In this document: piece after piece, positions 46,978-55,258 of the stretch
Layout of the letters: every line of letters begins with the position of its first letter
Position numbering within the stretch: position 1 is the stretch's first letter
Assembly: GCF_023101205.1 (NCBI RefSeq)
Contig: NZ_CP078078.1
Span: 2,108,001 to 2,172,000, forward strand
Origin: Microbacterium aurugineum
GTDB taxonomy: Bacteria; Actinomycetota; Actinomycetes; Actinomycetales; Microbacteriaceae
DNA length: 64,000 bases
Direction of reading: 5' to 3'
Made by a program: the position numbers and the translations under genes
The notes under the pieces: model-generated
Databases searched by the model: none
Seen by the model: the letters and a program-made list of their open reading frames with translations, nothing else
Told to the model about the DNA's origin: nothing

Positions 46978-48278
46978 GCCTCGGTGTGCGCAGTGCCGAC
47001 GACGATGCGCGGCGTACCGGCCCAGCGCGCCGCATCTGTCGCCGCTCGTCCGTCGACGAGAAGCTTGATGCCCGGCAGCTGCGCAGGCGTGAGCTCCCTG
47101 TAGTCGGCGTGATCGGTCTGCAGGATCGCGAGATCGACTTCTCCGCCGATCGTGTACGGCTCGAAGCCAAGGCCTCGCAACTCCTCGTCGGTGTACAGCG
47201 GGTCATGCACGACGACCTCGGCACCGCGATCCTCAAGGGCCTTCACCGTCGGGAAGACGCCGGAGAACGCCGTCTCCTTGACGCCGCCGCGATAGGCCGC
47301 GCCGAGCACGACCGCGCGCTGCCCGCTCAGGTCGCCCAGGATGCCTTCTGCCTGCGCGACGAGCCGCTCCGGCATGGAGGCGTTCAGCTGACGCGCCACA
47401 CGGACGATGTCGGCATCGGGGTCCGTCGACAGGTACAGACGCGGGTAGACGGGGATGCAGTGGCCGCCGACGGCGATGCCGGGTCGGTGGATGTGGCTGT
47501 AGGGCTGCGAGTTGCAGGCTTCGATGACCTTGTAGACATCGATCCCGTGCGAGGCGGCGAAGAGCCCGAACTGATTCGCGAGGCCGATGTTCACGTCGCG
47601 GTAGGTCGTCTCGGCGAGCTTGGCCATTTCGGAGGCCTCTGTCGTGCCGAGGTCCCAGACCCCGTTCGGACGAGGAAGGTCGGGGCGCTCATCGAACTGC
47701 AGCACCGCCTCGTAGAACTCGCGTGCGCGGCGGTTGCCCTCGTCGGAGAGCGCGCCGATGAGCTTCGGGTACTTGCGGAGGTCTGCGAACACCCGACCGG
47801 TGAGCACCCGCTCGGGTGAGTATGCCAGGAAGAAGTCCTCACCCTCGACAAGTCCGGAGCCCTCCTCGAGCATCGGCTTCCAGCGGGTGCGGGTGGTCCC
47901 CACGGGGAGCGTCGTCTCGTAGGAGACGAGGGTCCCAGGGGTCAGGTGCTCGGAGAGCGAGCGGGTCGCGGCGTCCATGTACTTGAAGTCCGGTTCCCAG
48001 GTCTCATCGTTCACGAAAACGGGAGCGACGAGCACCACGGCATCCGCACCGGGGATCGCATCACCGTAGTCGGTGGTCGCCCGCAACCGTCCGGAGGAGA
48101 CCAACTCGGAGAGCCGCTCCTGGAGTTCGGCCTCGCCGGGGAAAGGCTCCTGCGCTGCGTTGATCGTGTCGACGGCCTTCTGGTTCACGTCGACGCCGAT
48201 CACCTCGTGACCGGAAGAGGCGAACTGGACGGCGAGGGGAAGCCCGATCTTTCCGAGGGCGACGACGGCGATACGCAT
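46974..48278 (-). CDS. UDP-HexNAc 6-dehydrogenase (WbpA/WecC-type nucleotide sugar dehydrogenase)
   Basis: 434 residues. N-terminal NAD motif MRIAVVALGKIGLPLA, catalytic Cys in AVGGHCIPVYP and a complete C-terminal UDP-binding domain (GAAYRGGVKETAFSG). The GGHCIPV motif is that of UDP-GlcNAc/UDP-ManNAc dehydrogenases rather than GGSCFPKD of UDP-glucose enzymes. It would oxidise C6 of UDP-GlcNAc, the first step toward 2,3-diamino uronic acids. The ATG at 48278 is supported by TAGAAT seven bases upstream; the ATG at 48287 falls within that element. Followed by the acyltransferase. Confidence 0.85.
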   Translation of the reverse strand: MRIAVVALGKIGLPLAVQFASSGHEVIGVDVNQKAVDTINAAQEPFPGEAELQERLSELVSSGRLRATTDYGDAIPGADAVVLVAPVFVNDETWEPDFKYMDAATRSLSEHLTPGTLVSYETTLPVGTTRTRWKPMLEEGSGLVEGEDFFLAYSPERVLTGRVFADLRKYPKLIGALSDEGNRRAREFYEAVLQFDERPDLPRPNGVWDLGTTEASEMAKLAETTYRDVNIGLANQFGLFAASHGIDVYKVIEACNSQPYSHIHRPGIAVGGHCIPVYPRLYLSTDPDADIVRVARQLNASMPERLVAQAEGILGDLSGQRAVVLGAAYRGGVKETAFSGVFPTVKALEDRGAEVVVHDPLYTDEELRGLGFEPYTIGGEVDLAILQTDHADYRELTPAQLPGIKLLVDGRAATDAARWAGTPRIVVGTAHTEA

Positions 48279-48291
48279 GGTCTTCATTCTA
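48279..48291 (-). promoter_or_regulatory. Leaderless -10 element for the UDP-HexNAc dehydrogenase
   Basis: Minus-strand TAGAAT (48286-48291), one base from TATAAT, with a seven-base spacer to the ATG at 48278. No ribosome-binding site. Confidence 0.6.
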
Positions 48292-48367
48292 TGGTGCGAG
48301 GACCACGTGAACGCCATCCACGCTCCCGGCGTCAGCACGTCCGGTCAATGCTCAGGCGAGTCTCAGG

Positions 48368-48379
48368 CAGAATCGAAAG
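48368..48379 (+). promoter_or_regulatory. Leaderless -10 element for the glycan operon
   Basis: CAGAAT (48368-48373) and six bases (CGAAAG) precede the GTG at 48380. The same hexamer and spacing precede the gene at 60692. Confidence 0.45.
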
Positions 48380-49573
48380 GTGGATTCCCTCATTGGGCGC
48401 CGGATCGCGCTCGTCTCGCGCATCTTCACGCCCGAACCCGGCGCTGCCTCTCTGCGTTTGCGAGCGCTCGCCCGTCGTCTGCACGACGGAGGAGCGAACG
48501 TCGCAGTCTTCACGAGCGCCCCTCCACGTGGCACTCCGTCCGCCGAGCCCTCCGAGCACTACTCCGTCTCCCGCGCGCCGGTGCTACGCGATCGCGCCGG
48601 CTATGTCCGCGGGTATCTCCAGTATTTGAGCTTCGATGTGCCCGCCTTCTTCCGCGTGCTCTTCGCGCGCCGATTCGACGCGCTCATCGTTGAACCCCCG
48701 CCGACCACAGGCGTCATGATGCGCGTCGCTGCTTGGGCGCGCCGCACGCCGTATCACTTCTACGCGGCCGACGTGTGGTCAGAGGCAGCCGCTGTCGCCG
48801 GCGCGCCCGCTTTCGTCGTTCGAGTGGTCCGCTCGTTCGAACGTTTCGCCTATGTAGGTGCGCGTTCGGTGCTCGCTGTCTCGGAGTCCGTCGCTGAGCG
48901 CGTTCTCGCGGTGTGTGAAACCGCTACGGTCACCGTCGTCGGGAACGGTTTCGACACCGAGGTCTTCCGCCCCGACGGCACCATGATCGTCTCCGAGCGA
49001 CCGTACCTTCTCTACGCCGGCACGGCTTCAGAGGTTCATGGAGCGATCATTTTCATCCAGGCCCTGCCTCTCGTTCTCAGCGAAGTTCCGGATGCGAGAA
49101 TCGTGTTCATCGGACAGGGTTCGGAGAGAGACGCGATCTCCGAGGCTGCTGAAGCGCTGGCACCGGGTGCCGTCGAATTCATGTCACGCATGAGCGCTGA
49201 GGAGACGGCGATGTGGATCCGCGGAGCACGCGCTACCTTGGCGAGCATGCTCCCGCACGGCTACGACGCGTTCCCGACGAAGATGTACGCATCCGCTGGT
49301 TGCGGTGTCCCTGTGGTCTATGCGGGTGACAATGCTGACCAGGAGTTCTTCGATCAACCGGGATCCGGATGGACCGCGGACTACGAGCCTGCTGCTGTAG
49401 CGAACGCGATGCTCGAAGCGCTTCGGCACGAGCGCGACGAGCAGGAGACCCGACAGCGGGCAGAGTGGGCAGAGGCGAATTGGTCACTCAGGGCCGTGGC
49501 CGATCGCATCGTCGACAGGCTGAACCCCGAAGCGAAACCCCACCCAAGCCGAGAAAGAGATGCCACAGAATGA
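48380..49573 (+). CDS. Family 4 glycosyltransferase
   Basis: 397 residues, GT-B fold. The N-terminal half has IALVSRIFTPEPGAASLRL, typical of WbuB/WecB-like GT4 enzymes; the C-terminal half has VVGNGFDTEVFRP, RPYLLYAGTASEVHG and PTKMYASAGCGVPVVYAG, which form the nucleotide-sugar site. First gene of a plus-strand operon; its stop overlaps the next start by four bases. It likely adds an early sugar of the surface glycan on a lipid carrier. Donor and acceptor cannot be read from sequence. Confidence 0.85.
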   Translation: MDSLIGRRIALVSRIFTPEPGAASLRLRALARRLHDGGANVAVFTSAPPRGTPSAEPSEHYSVSRAPVLRDRAGYVRGYLQYLSFDVPAFFRVLFARRFDALIVEPPPTTGVMMRVAAWARRTPYHFYAADVWSEAAAVAGAPAFVVRVVRSFERFAYVGARSVLAVSESVAERVLAVCETATVTVVGNGFDTEVFRPDGTMIVSERPYLLYAGTASEVHGAIIFIQALPLVLSEVPDARIVFIGQGSERDAISEAAEALAPGAVEFMSRMSAEETAMWIRGARATLASMLPHGYDAFPTKMYASAGCGVPVVYAGDNADQEFFDQPGSGWTADYEPAAVANAMLEALRHERDEQETRQRAEWAEANWSLRAVADRIVDRLNPEAKPHPSRERDATE

Positions 49574-50757
49574 GCAACGAGCGGCCACGCATCCTGTGCA
49601 TATCCCTCTCCCCTCTGCGCAGCGACGCGCGCGTCCTCCGACAGATCTCGCTTCTGAGTGAGATCGGTGATGTCACCACGGTGGGCTTCGGAGCGGCTCC
49701 CGACGGCGTGTTCGCGCATCACCAAGTTCCCGAAGGCCTCTCGACCCTGCCCCAGACGCCGCTCGGAATCGTGCGCCTCGCATTGCGAATGCACAGGTCG
49801 GCTGAGATCTCCGCGCCGGCTGTTCGTTGGACAGCGAACCGCGTCGGCGGGCATACTTTCGACTTGGTCGTCGCGAACGAGGCACGAGCGCTGGGCGTGG
49901 CGCACCGCATAGCCGACGGAGCTCCTGTCTGGGCGGATATGCATGAATGGGCCCCCGAAGAGCGCACGCACATTCTCCGTTGGCGCTTGCTCGTCGCCCC
50001 GTTCATGGTGCATCTATGCAGGACGTATCTGCCGCCGTCGGCGCTCGTGACCACCGTAGGAGACGGCATTGCCGCCCTCTACCGGCAGCAGTTCGATGTG
50101 CCTGCCTTGGTCATGCGCAATGCCGGCGGATTCCGCGCCCTCAAGCCTTCGCCCGTGAGCGACGAACAGATCAGGCTCGTCCACAGCGGAGCAGCGATTC
50201 ACGGGCGACGACTCGAACTCATGATCGAGACAATGAAACTGCTTGATGCGCGCTTCACTCTAGATCTCTATCTCATGCCCGGCGGCGACGGAGGAGCCTA
50301 CCTGCGAGAGCTCCGTGCGTCAGCCGCGCCGGACAGCCGGATCACCTTCCACCCGCCAGTCCCGCCGGAAGACCTCCCCCGAGTGCTCAATGCGTACGAC
50401 GTCGGGGTGTTCTGGATCCCCCCCACTCACACGAACGCACGCCTGACCTTGCCCAACAAGTTCTTCGATTTCGTACAGGCGCGTCTGATGGTGGCTGTCG
50501 GCCCGTCGCCGGAGATGGCCGAGTTGGTCACGCGCCACGACCTGGGTGTGATCAGCCATGACTTCACACCGGAATCGTGCGCACAGTCGCTAACGTCACT
50601 CGACATGGAATCCGTAAGATCAGCGAAGGCCGCCTCGGATGCGGCAGCGCAGGAGCTCAGCTTCGAAAACGACGCGGCTCACATCCGCGCAGTCATCGAG
50701 CGCATCCTGGGTGCGCGGTCCGGCGGCGAAACCCCCCCACAGGAGGAGAAAGCGTGA
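49570..50757 (+). CDS. GT-B glycosyltransferase, paralogue A
   Basis: 395 residues from an ATG overlapping the previous stop. GT-B signs: RILCISLSPLRSDARVLRQI at the start, WADMHEWAPEER, IRLVHSGAAIHGRRLELMI at the start of the second domain and LPNKFFDFVQARLMVAVGPSPEMAEL in the donor site. It is clearly related along its length to the gene at 55259 (both share ARLMVAVGPSPEM / ARLGVIVGPSPEM segments). The pair probably arose by duplication. Ends overlapping the flippase start by GTGA. Confidence 0.82.
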   Translation: MSNERPRILCISLSPLRSDARVLRQISLLSEIGDVTTVGFGAAPDGVFAHHQVPEGLSTLPQTPLGIVRLALRMHRSAEISAPAVRWTANRVGGHTFDLVVANEARALGVAHRIADGAPVWADMHEWAPEERTHILRWRLLVAPFMVHLCRTYLPPSALVTTVGDGIAALYRQQFDVPALVMRNAGGFRALKPSPVSDEQIRLVHSGAAIHGRRLELMIETMKLLDARFTLDLYLMPGGDGGAYLRELRASAAPDSRITFHPPVPPEDLPRVLNAYDVGVFWIPPTHTNARLTLPNKFFDFVQARLMVAVGPSPEMAELVTRHDLGVISHDFTPESCAQSLTSLDMESVRSAKAASDAAAQELSFENDAAHIRAVIERILGARSGGETPPQEEKA

Positions 50758-52586
50758 AGATCGCTCTGAACCTCTATCGCGAGCTCCTGCAGGCGCTTCC
50801 CACGGACGCACGTCGTTTCCTCAACGTCTACGCCACACTCCTCGCGTCACTCGCCGTGTTCGACGCTGCTGCCTTGGCTCTGCTGGCCGTCGTGATCGGC
50901 CCACTTTCCGTCGGCAATGCGGTGACCCTTCCGCTCGTCGGCACTCTCGACAGCGCAGGTGTAGTCGTCGCGATTCTCGTCATCTGCGCGCTGATGATCA
51001 CGAAAGGCGCTCTTTCCGCGCTCGTGATGCGCTGGGGATCGCAGCGCATCGCCACCTACGAGGTCGCTCTCGGGGATCGACTGTTCCGGGCCTACCTCGG
51101 CGCATCCTGGCAGGAACGTCTCACGAAGAACTCCACAGACATGCTCCGTTTCACAGACGGCGGTGTCGACGCCGCAGTGAACTCGTTCATTCGGCCCGGA
51201 GCAACGTTGCTCGGCGAGGTAGTGAGCATGGTTGTGATGGTGGGCACCATAGCCATCGTTCAGCCGCTGATCGCTCTGGTGACTCTCGTCTATCTGCTGG
51301 CGCTGGCAGCCGTGCTCTATCTGTGGATCGCTCGCCACTCTCGCCGCGCCGGCGAGATCAACGTCGAATCAACGATCCGCACCTCCCGTCTCATCCTTGA
51401 GGTGATGTCGGCCCTGAAGGAGGTCACCCTCCGCCGAAAAGAGCCTGAGGTGGCCGAGGTCGTCGAGCGGAGCCGAACACGCAGCGCACGGGCACGGGCG
51501 AACATCTATTTCCTGGGTCAGGTGCCTCGCTACGTTTTGGAATCAGGAATCATCGGCGGCTTCATCGTCGTCGGCGGTGCCGGATTCCTGATCGGCGGAC
51601 AGGAGCAGGCGATTACCGCCGTGGCGCTCTTCGCCCTCGCAGGGTTCCGCATGGCCCCCTCCGTGATCCGGTTTCAAGCGGCAATCTCGCAGATGCTGGC
51701 TGCTTCGATCTACCCCCGGCGTGTCATCGACGAGCTCACCGCTGCGGAGCACCACATCACTTCGGTCAACGAACGACCGACCGTGCCGCTGCCCTCGCCG
51801 ATCCACAGGATCAGCTTCCGTGACGTCACCTTCGGCTACGACTCGACCGCTGACCCCGCGGTCGAAGGTGTCTCGTTCGACATCGATATCGGAACATCGG
51901 TGGCGTTCGTCGGCTCTTCGGGCTCGGGGAAATCCACCCTGGTCGATCTCCTCCTCGGACTTCTCGAGCCGCAGTCTGGACGCATCGAGATCGACGGGCT
52001 GGATGTGCAGCATGTCGCGAGGGCATGGCGAGATCACGTCGCGTATGTGCCGCAGGAAGTCGCGCTCTTCGACGCGAGCCTGGCACAAAATGTTGCTCTC
52101 ACCTGGACGGATGACTACGACGAACAACGCGTCATCGAGGCGCTACAGAGCGCCCACGTTTGGGACATCGTCGCGAGCCGCCGAGATGGAATCCGGGGAT
52201 CTGTGGGAGAGCGCGGCATGGCACTGTCGGGTGGGCAACGACAGCGCATCGGGATTGCCCGGGCGTTGTACTCCGATCCCCTCGTTCTCGTCATGGACGA
52301 GGCAACCAGTGCGCTCGACACGCAGACTGAGGCCGCAGTGAGCGATTCCATCCGCGCCATGACCGGCGAACGCACCATCGTCACCGTGGCGCATCGGTTG
52401 GCAACCGTGAAGCACGCCGATCAGATCTTCTTCATGAAGGGCGGCCGTCTTGTGCACTCGGGAACATTCGATGAAGTCGTCGCGGCCGTGCCAGATTTCG
52501 CGCGGCAAGCGGCGCTTGCAGGTCTTGCGCCCATGCCCGCTGAGGGAATCGGCGGCGCTCAGCCTTCGGGACCGCACGAAGTGTAA
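50754..52586 (+). CDS. ABC transporter with fused membrane and ATPase domains (PglK/Wzk-like flippase)
   Basis: 610 residues from a GTG inside the previous stop, with AGGAGGAG just upstream. Six membrane helices (about 20-320) precede an ATPase domain: Walker A GSSGSGKST, signature ALSGGQRQRIGIARAL, Walker B LVLVMDEATSALD. The type IV exporter fold, and its place inside a glycan operon, match lipid-linked oligosaccharide flippases such as PglK, rather than drug exporters. It would flip the repeat unit made by neighbouring glycosyltransferases. Confidence 0.85.
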   Translation: MKIALNLYRELLQALPTDARRFLNVYATLLASLAVFDAAALALLAVVIGPLSVGNAVTLPLVGTLDSAGVVVAILVICALMITKGALSALVMRWGSQRIATYEVALGDRLFRAYLGASWQERLTKNSTDMLRFTDGGVDAAVNSFIRPGATLLGEVVSMVVMVGTIAIVQPLIALVTLVYLLALAAVLYLWIARHSRRAGEINVESTIRTSRLILEVMSALKEVTLRRKEPEVAEVVERSRTRSARARANIYFLGQVPRYVLESGIIGGFIVVGGAGFLIGGQEQAITAVALFALAGFRMAPSVIRFQAAISQMLAASIYPRRVIDELTAAEHHITSVNERPTVPLPSPIHRISFRDVTFGYDSTADPAVEGVSFDIDIGTSVAFVGSSGSGKSTLVDLLLGLLEPQSGRIEIDGLDVQHVARAWRDHVAYVPQEVALFDASLAQNVALTWTDDYDEQRVIEALQSAHVWDIVASRRDGIRGSVGERGMALSGGQRQRIGIARALYSDPLVLVMDEATSALDTQTEAAVSDSIRAMTGERTIVTVAHRLATVKHADQIFFMKGGRLVHSGTFDEVVAAVPDFARQAALAGLAPMPAEGIGGAQPSGPHEV

Positions 52587-52604
52587 TCTTGACGAAGAAT
52601 TTCT

Positions 52605-52659
52605 GTCGCGCACACGCGACGAAGAACCGTCCCCACGACGAACCTCGGCGTCACCGAGG
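52605..52659 (+). promoter_or_regulatory. Two small hairpins upstream of the amidotransferase gene
   Basis: GTCGCG-CACA-CGCGAC (52605-52620) and CCTCGG-CGTCA-CCGAGG (52643-52659) lie in the 90-base gap between the flippase and the WbpG-like gene. They may act as an RNA processing or attenuation site that sets a lower level for the downstream genes. No T-run follows. Confidence 0.35.
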
Positions 52660-52676
52660 GATCAAGGAGCAACAGG

Positions 52677-53861
52677 TTGGCAATCGTAAACGGAGAATCC
52701 GTCCAGACTCCTGACGAGTCTCGGCCGTATCAGCGGTGTGTGCGAACCATCATGGACACCACCGATCCGGAAATCTGGTTCGACGAGCAGGGCGTCTCCT
52801 CTCATGCGCTCCGCTTCGATGAAATGATGCGGGCTGACGTTGAGGCAGCGCAGAGCGGACAGCGAGCTGGCGAACTCGACGAGCTTGTTGCAGAGATCAA
52901 GCGCGCCGGCCAAGGCAAGCCCTATGACTGTATCGTCGGCGTCTCCGGCGGGGTCGACAGCACCTTCCTCATTCTCCAAGCGGTCAAGCTCGGCCTCCGC
53001 CCCCTTGCCGTGCATTTCGACAGCGGCTGGAACTCAGAGCTCGCCGTCGACAACATCCACAACATCGTCTCCCGCCTCGATCTCGATCTCTACACCCACG
53101 TCGTCGACTGGCGGGAAATGAAGGACCTGCAACTGTCCTTCTTCAAGGCCTCAGTGGCCAACTGCGATATCCCCACCGATCACGCCTTCGGCTGGGTCGC
53201 CTACCAGCAGGCCGTCAAGTACGGGATCAAGTACATCCTCTCGGGGGCGAACCTCGCGAGCGAGTCGATCTTGCCTCAGTCCTGGGGATACAACGCCTCC
53301 GATGCCAAGCACGTCAAAGGCATCCAGAAGCGGTTCGGCTCCGTCAAGCTCAAGACCTATCCGTTGATGGGGCTCTTCAAGCGCCACATCTGGTACCCCT
53401 ACTTCCGCGGTGTGAAGACCGTCAAGCCGCTCAACCTCATGCCCTATCGCTACAAAGATGCGAAGCGGGAGATCACCGAGGAACTCGGGTGGCGAGACTA
53501 CGGCGGTAAGCATTACGAGTCTGTGTTCACGCGCTACTTCCAGGGTTACTACCTCCCCATGAAGTTCGGATTCGACAAGCGCATCGCTCACTACTCCTCG
53601 CTGATCCTGTCCGATCAGATGACTCGCGAGGAAGCGCTCGAACTCATGGAGACGGAGAACTACCCCGAGGGACTCCGGAAACAGGATCACGAGTTCATCG
53701 CCAAGAAGCTGGGCGTCAGCGTCGACGAACTCGAGCGCATCTATGCGCAGCCGCCGAAGGACTACAGCGAGTACCCGAATGCGAAGAAGCAATGGGAGCT
53801 CGCAATGGCACTCGTTCGTGTTCCCATGAAGGTGCTCAGGGCGCTCGGGATTCGCAAATGA
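52677..53861 (+). CDS. N-acetyl sugar amidotransferase (WbpG/PseA-type)
   Basis: 394 residues from a TTG at 52677, with AAGGAG seven bases upstream. The N-terminus has RCVRTIMDTTDPEIWFDEQGV, the family's opening motif, but the CNHC-type cysteines that usually follow read SSHA. The PP-loop ATP site is VGVSGGVDST (about 90-99), then HFDSGWNSELAV and ILSGANLASESILPQSWGYN. WbpG uses ammonia supplied by HisH/HisF-like partners to turn a 3-acetamido into a 3-acetamidino group on a nucleotide or lipid-linked sugar. Its stop overlaps the hisH-like start (ATGA), which strongly supports the three-protein complex. Confidence 0.9.
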   Translation: MAIVNGESVQTPDESRPYQRCVRTIMDTTDPEIWFDEQGVSSHALRFDEMMRADVEAAQSGQRAGELDELVAEIKRAGQGKPYDCIVGVSGGVDSTFLILQAVKLGLRPLAVHFDSGWNSELAVDNIHNIVSRLDLDLYTHVVDWREMKDLQLSFFKASVANCDIPTDHAFGWVAYQQAVKYGIKYILSGANLASESILPQSWGYNASDAKHVKGIQKRFGSVKLKTYPLMGLFKRHIWYPYFRGVKTVKPLNLMPYRYKDAKREITEELGWRDYGGKHYESVFTRYFQGYYLPMKFGFDKRIAHYSSLILSDQMTREEALELMETENYPEGLRKQDHEFIAKKLGVSVDELERIYAQPPKDYSEYPNAKKQWELAMALVRVPMKVLRALGIRK

Positions 53862-54463
53862 CTGTTTCCCTCGTCGACTACGGTCTGGGAAATCTCGGGT
53901 CTGTCGCGAACATGCTCAAACGCGTCGGCGTCCAGAGCAGGCGTGTGACGACCCCGGAAGAGGTTCTCGACAGCGAGCGGGTACTTCTCCCGGGGGTCGG
54001 AGCGTTCGACGCCGGGGTCCGCCTCCTCAAGGAGAGCGGTCTCCATGAGGGACTGCAACAGTTCGCGCGCACGGGGCGCCCGCTCTTGGGCATCTGCCTC
54101 GGGATGCAGTTGCTCGTCGACACGAGCGCCGAGGGAAGCGAACACGGCCTCGGCCTGATCCCCGGGCATTGCCAGCGCTTCGTTGAGAGCCCCCGGCTCC
54201 GCGTTCCCCACATGGGGTGGAATCACGCACGAGCTTTGCGCTCGGACTCCCTCCTCCATGGTGTCATGGAGGACAGCCGCTATTACTTCGTGCACAGCTA
54301 CCATGTCGTCCCCTCGGCGACGGAAGATGCGCTCGCGGAGACTGAGTACGGCAACACCTTCGTCTCGATGGTCCGCCGCGAAAATGTCATGGGCGCCCAG
54401 TTTCACCCCGAGAAGAGCCACACCTTCGGCATGACCATTCTGAGGAACTTCGCGAACATATGA
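53858..54463 (+). CDS. HisH-like glutamine amidotransferase subunit (WbpG partner)
   Basis: 201 residues. Class I glutaminase: C80 in LGICLGMQ and H183-x-E185 in QFHPEKS, plus LVDYGLGNLGSV and VPHMGWN of the HisH family. It releases ammonia from glutamine. In histidine synthesis HisH partners HisF, but here it is overlapped on both sides (ATGA twice) by a WbpG-type and a HisF-like gene, the arrangement seen in Gram-negative acetamidino-sugar operons. No other his gene is nearby, so a role in histidine synthesis is unlikely. Confidence 0.9.
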   Translation: MTVSLVDYGLGNLGSVANMLKRVGVQSRRVTTPEEVLDSERVLLPGVGAFDAGVRLLKESGLHEGLQQFARTGRPLLGICLGMQLLVDTSAEGSEHGLGLIPGHCQRFVESPRLRVPHMGWNHARALRSDSLLHGVMEDSRYYFVHSYHVVPSATEDALAETEYGNTFVSMVRRENVMGAQFHPEKSHTFGMTILRNFANI

Positions 54464-55221
54464 GTGCATTCCCCCGTGTCATCCCCGTCCTCCTCGTCAG
54501 CGACGGCTATCTTGTGAAGCCGGTGAAGTTCCACGGCGACAAGTACATCGGGGATCCGATCAACGCCGTACGCATCTTCAACGAAAAGCAAGTCGACGAG
54601 CTTGTTATTTGTGACATCGACTCGTCCGTCAAAGGCGCGGGGGTGAACTACTCACTCATCGAGGAGATCGCCAGCGAGGCCTTTATGCCCGTCGGTTACG
54701 GCGGCGGAGTGTCATCCGCCGCCGAAGCTCAGCGCATCACCGGTATCGGTATCGAGAAGGTGATCTTGAACTCTGCTGCTTTCAACAGACCCGAGGCGAT
54801 CGGCGAGATCTCGGCTGCGCTCGGTTCTTCGAGCACGGTGGTGAGTGTCGATGCGAAGAAGCGCCTTACGGGGGGCTGGGATACGTACTCGCAACGGGGG
54901 AAGAAGAAGCTCGGGATGACGCCCGCGGAGGCCGCGCGGCTGGCCCAAGAGCACGGAGCAGGTGAGATCATCGTCTCTGCAATCGACCGGGAGTCGACGT
55001 TCTCTGGCTATGACCTCAAGCTCGTCACTGCCGTCTCAGAGGCAGTAACGGTGCCGGTGATCGCGCTTGGAGGCGCCTCCGGGTACGCAGACTTCGCGCC
55101 GGCTCTGGAAGCAGGCGCGTCCGCCGTTGCTGCAGGCAGCATGTTCGTCCTGAACGGCAAGCACCGCGCCGTGCTGATCACCTATCCGACGCCGGATCAG
55201 ATACGCGCGTTGAAGTCCTGA
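54460..55221 (+). CDS. HisF-like ammonia-channel subunit lacking catalytic Asp11
   Basis: 253 residues, TIM-barrel HisF. It keeps KYIGDPINAVRIFN, ELVICDID, VGYGGGV, D131 in VVSVDAKK (equivalent to Asp130 of HisF) and VIALGGASGYADF. The first strand reads RVIPVLLVSDG, so the position of catalytic Asp11 (CLD in true HisF) is Leu12. That loss fits the HisF2 subfamily, which passes ammonia from HisH to WbpG rather than making the imidazole ring. Starts inside the hisH stop. Confidence 0.9.
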   Translation: MSAFPRVIPVLLVSDGYLVKPVKFHGDKYIGDPINAVRIFNEKQVDELVICDIDSSVKGAGVNYSLIEEIASEAFMPVGYGGGVSSAAEAQRITGIGIEKVILNSAAFNRPEAIGEISAALGSSSTVVSVDAKKRLTGGWDTYSQRGKKKLGMTPAEAARLAQEHGAGEIIVSAIDRESTFSGYDLKLVTAVSEAVTVPVIALGGASGYADFAPALEAGASAVAAGSMFVLNGKHRAVLITYPTPDQIRALKS

Positions 55222-55258
55222 GCGCGCCCGCCCCTTCCGTCGATCGAGGAGCTTCCTT

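Noticed and set aside
46974..48278. UDP-glucose 6-dehydrogenase
   Set aside because: The catalytic motif is GGHCIPV, typical of UDP-HexNAc enzymes, and the WbpB/E/D-like genes need that product.
53858..55221. Histidine biosynthesis hisH-hisF
   Set aside because: No other his gene nearby, Asp11 is lost in the HisF, and both are stop/start-coupled to a WbpG-type gene.
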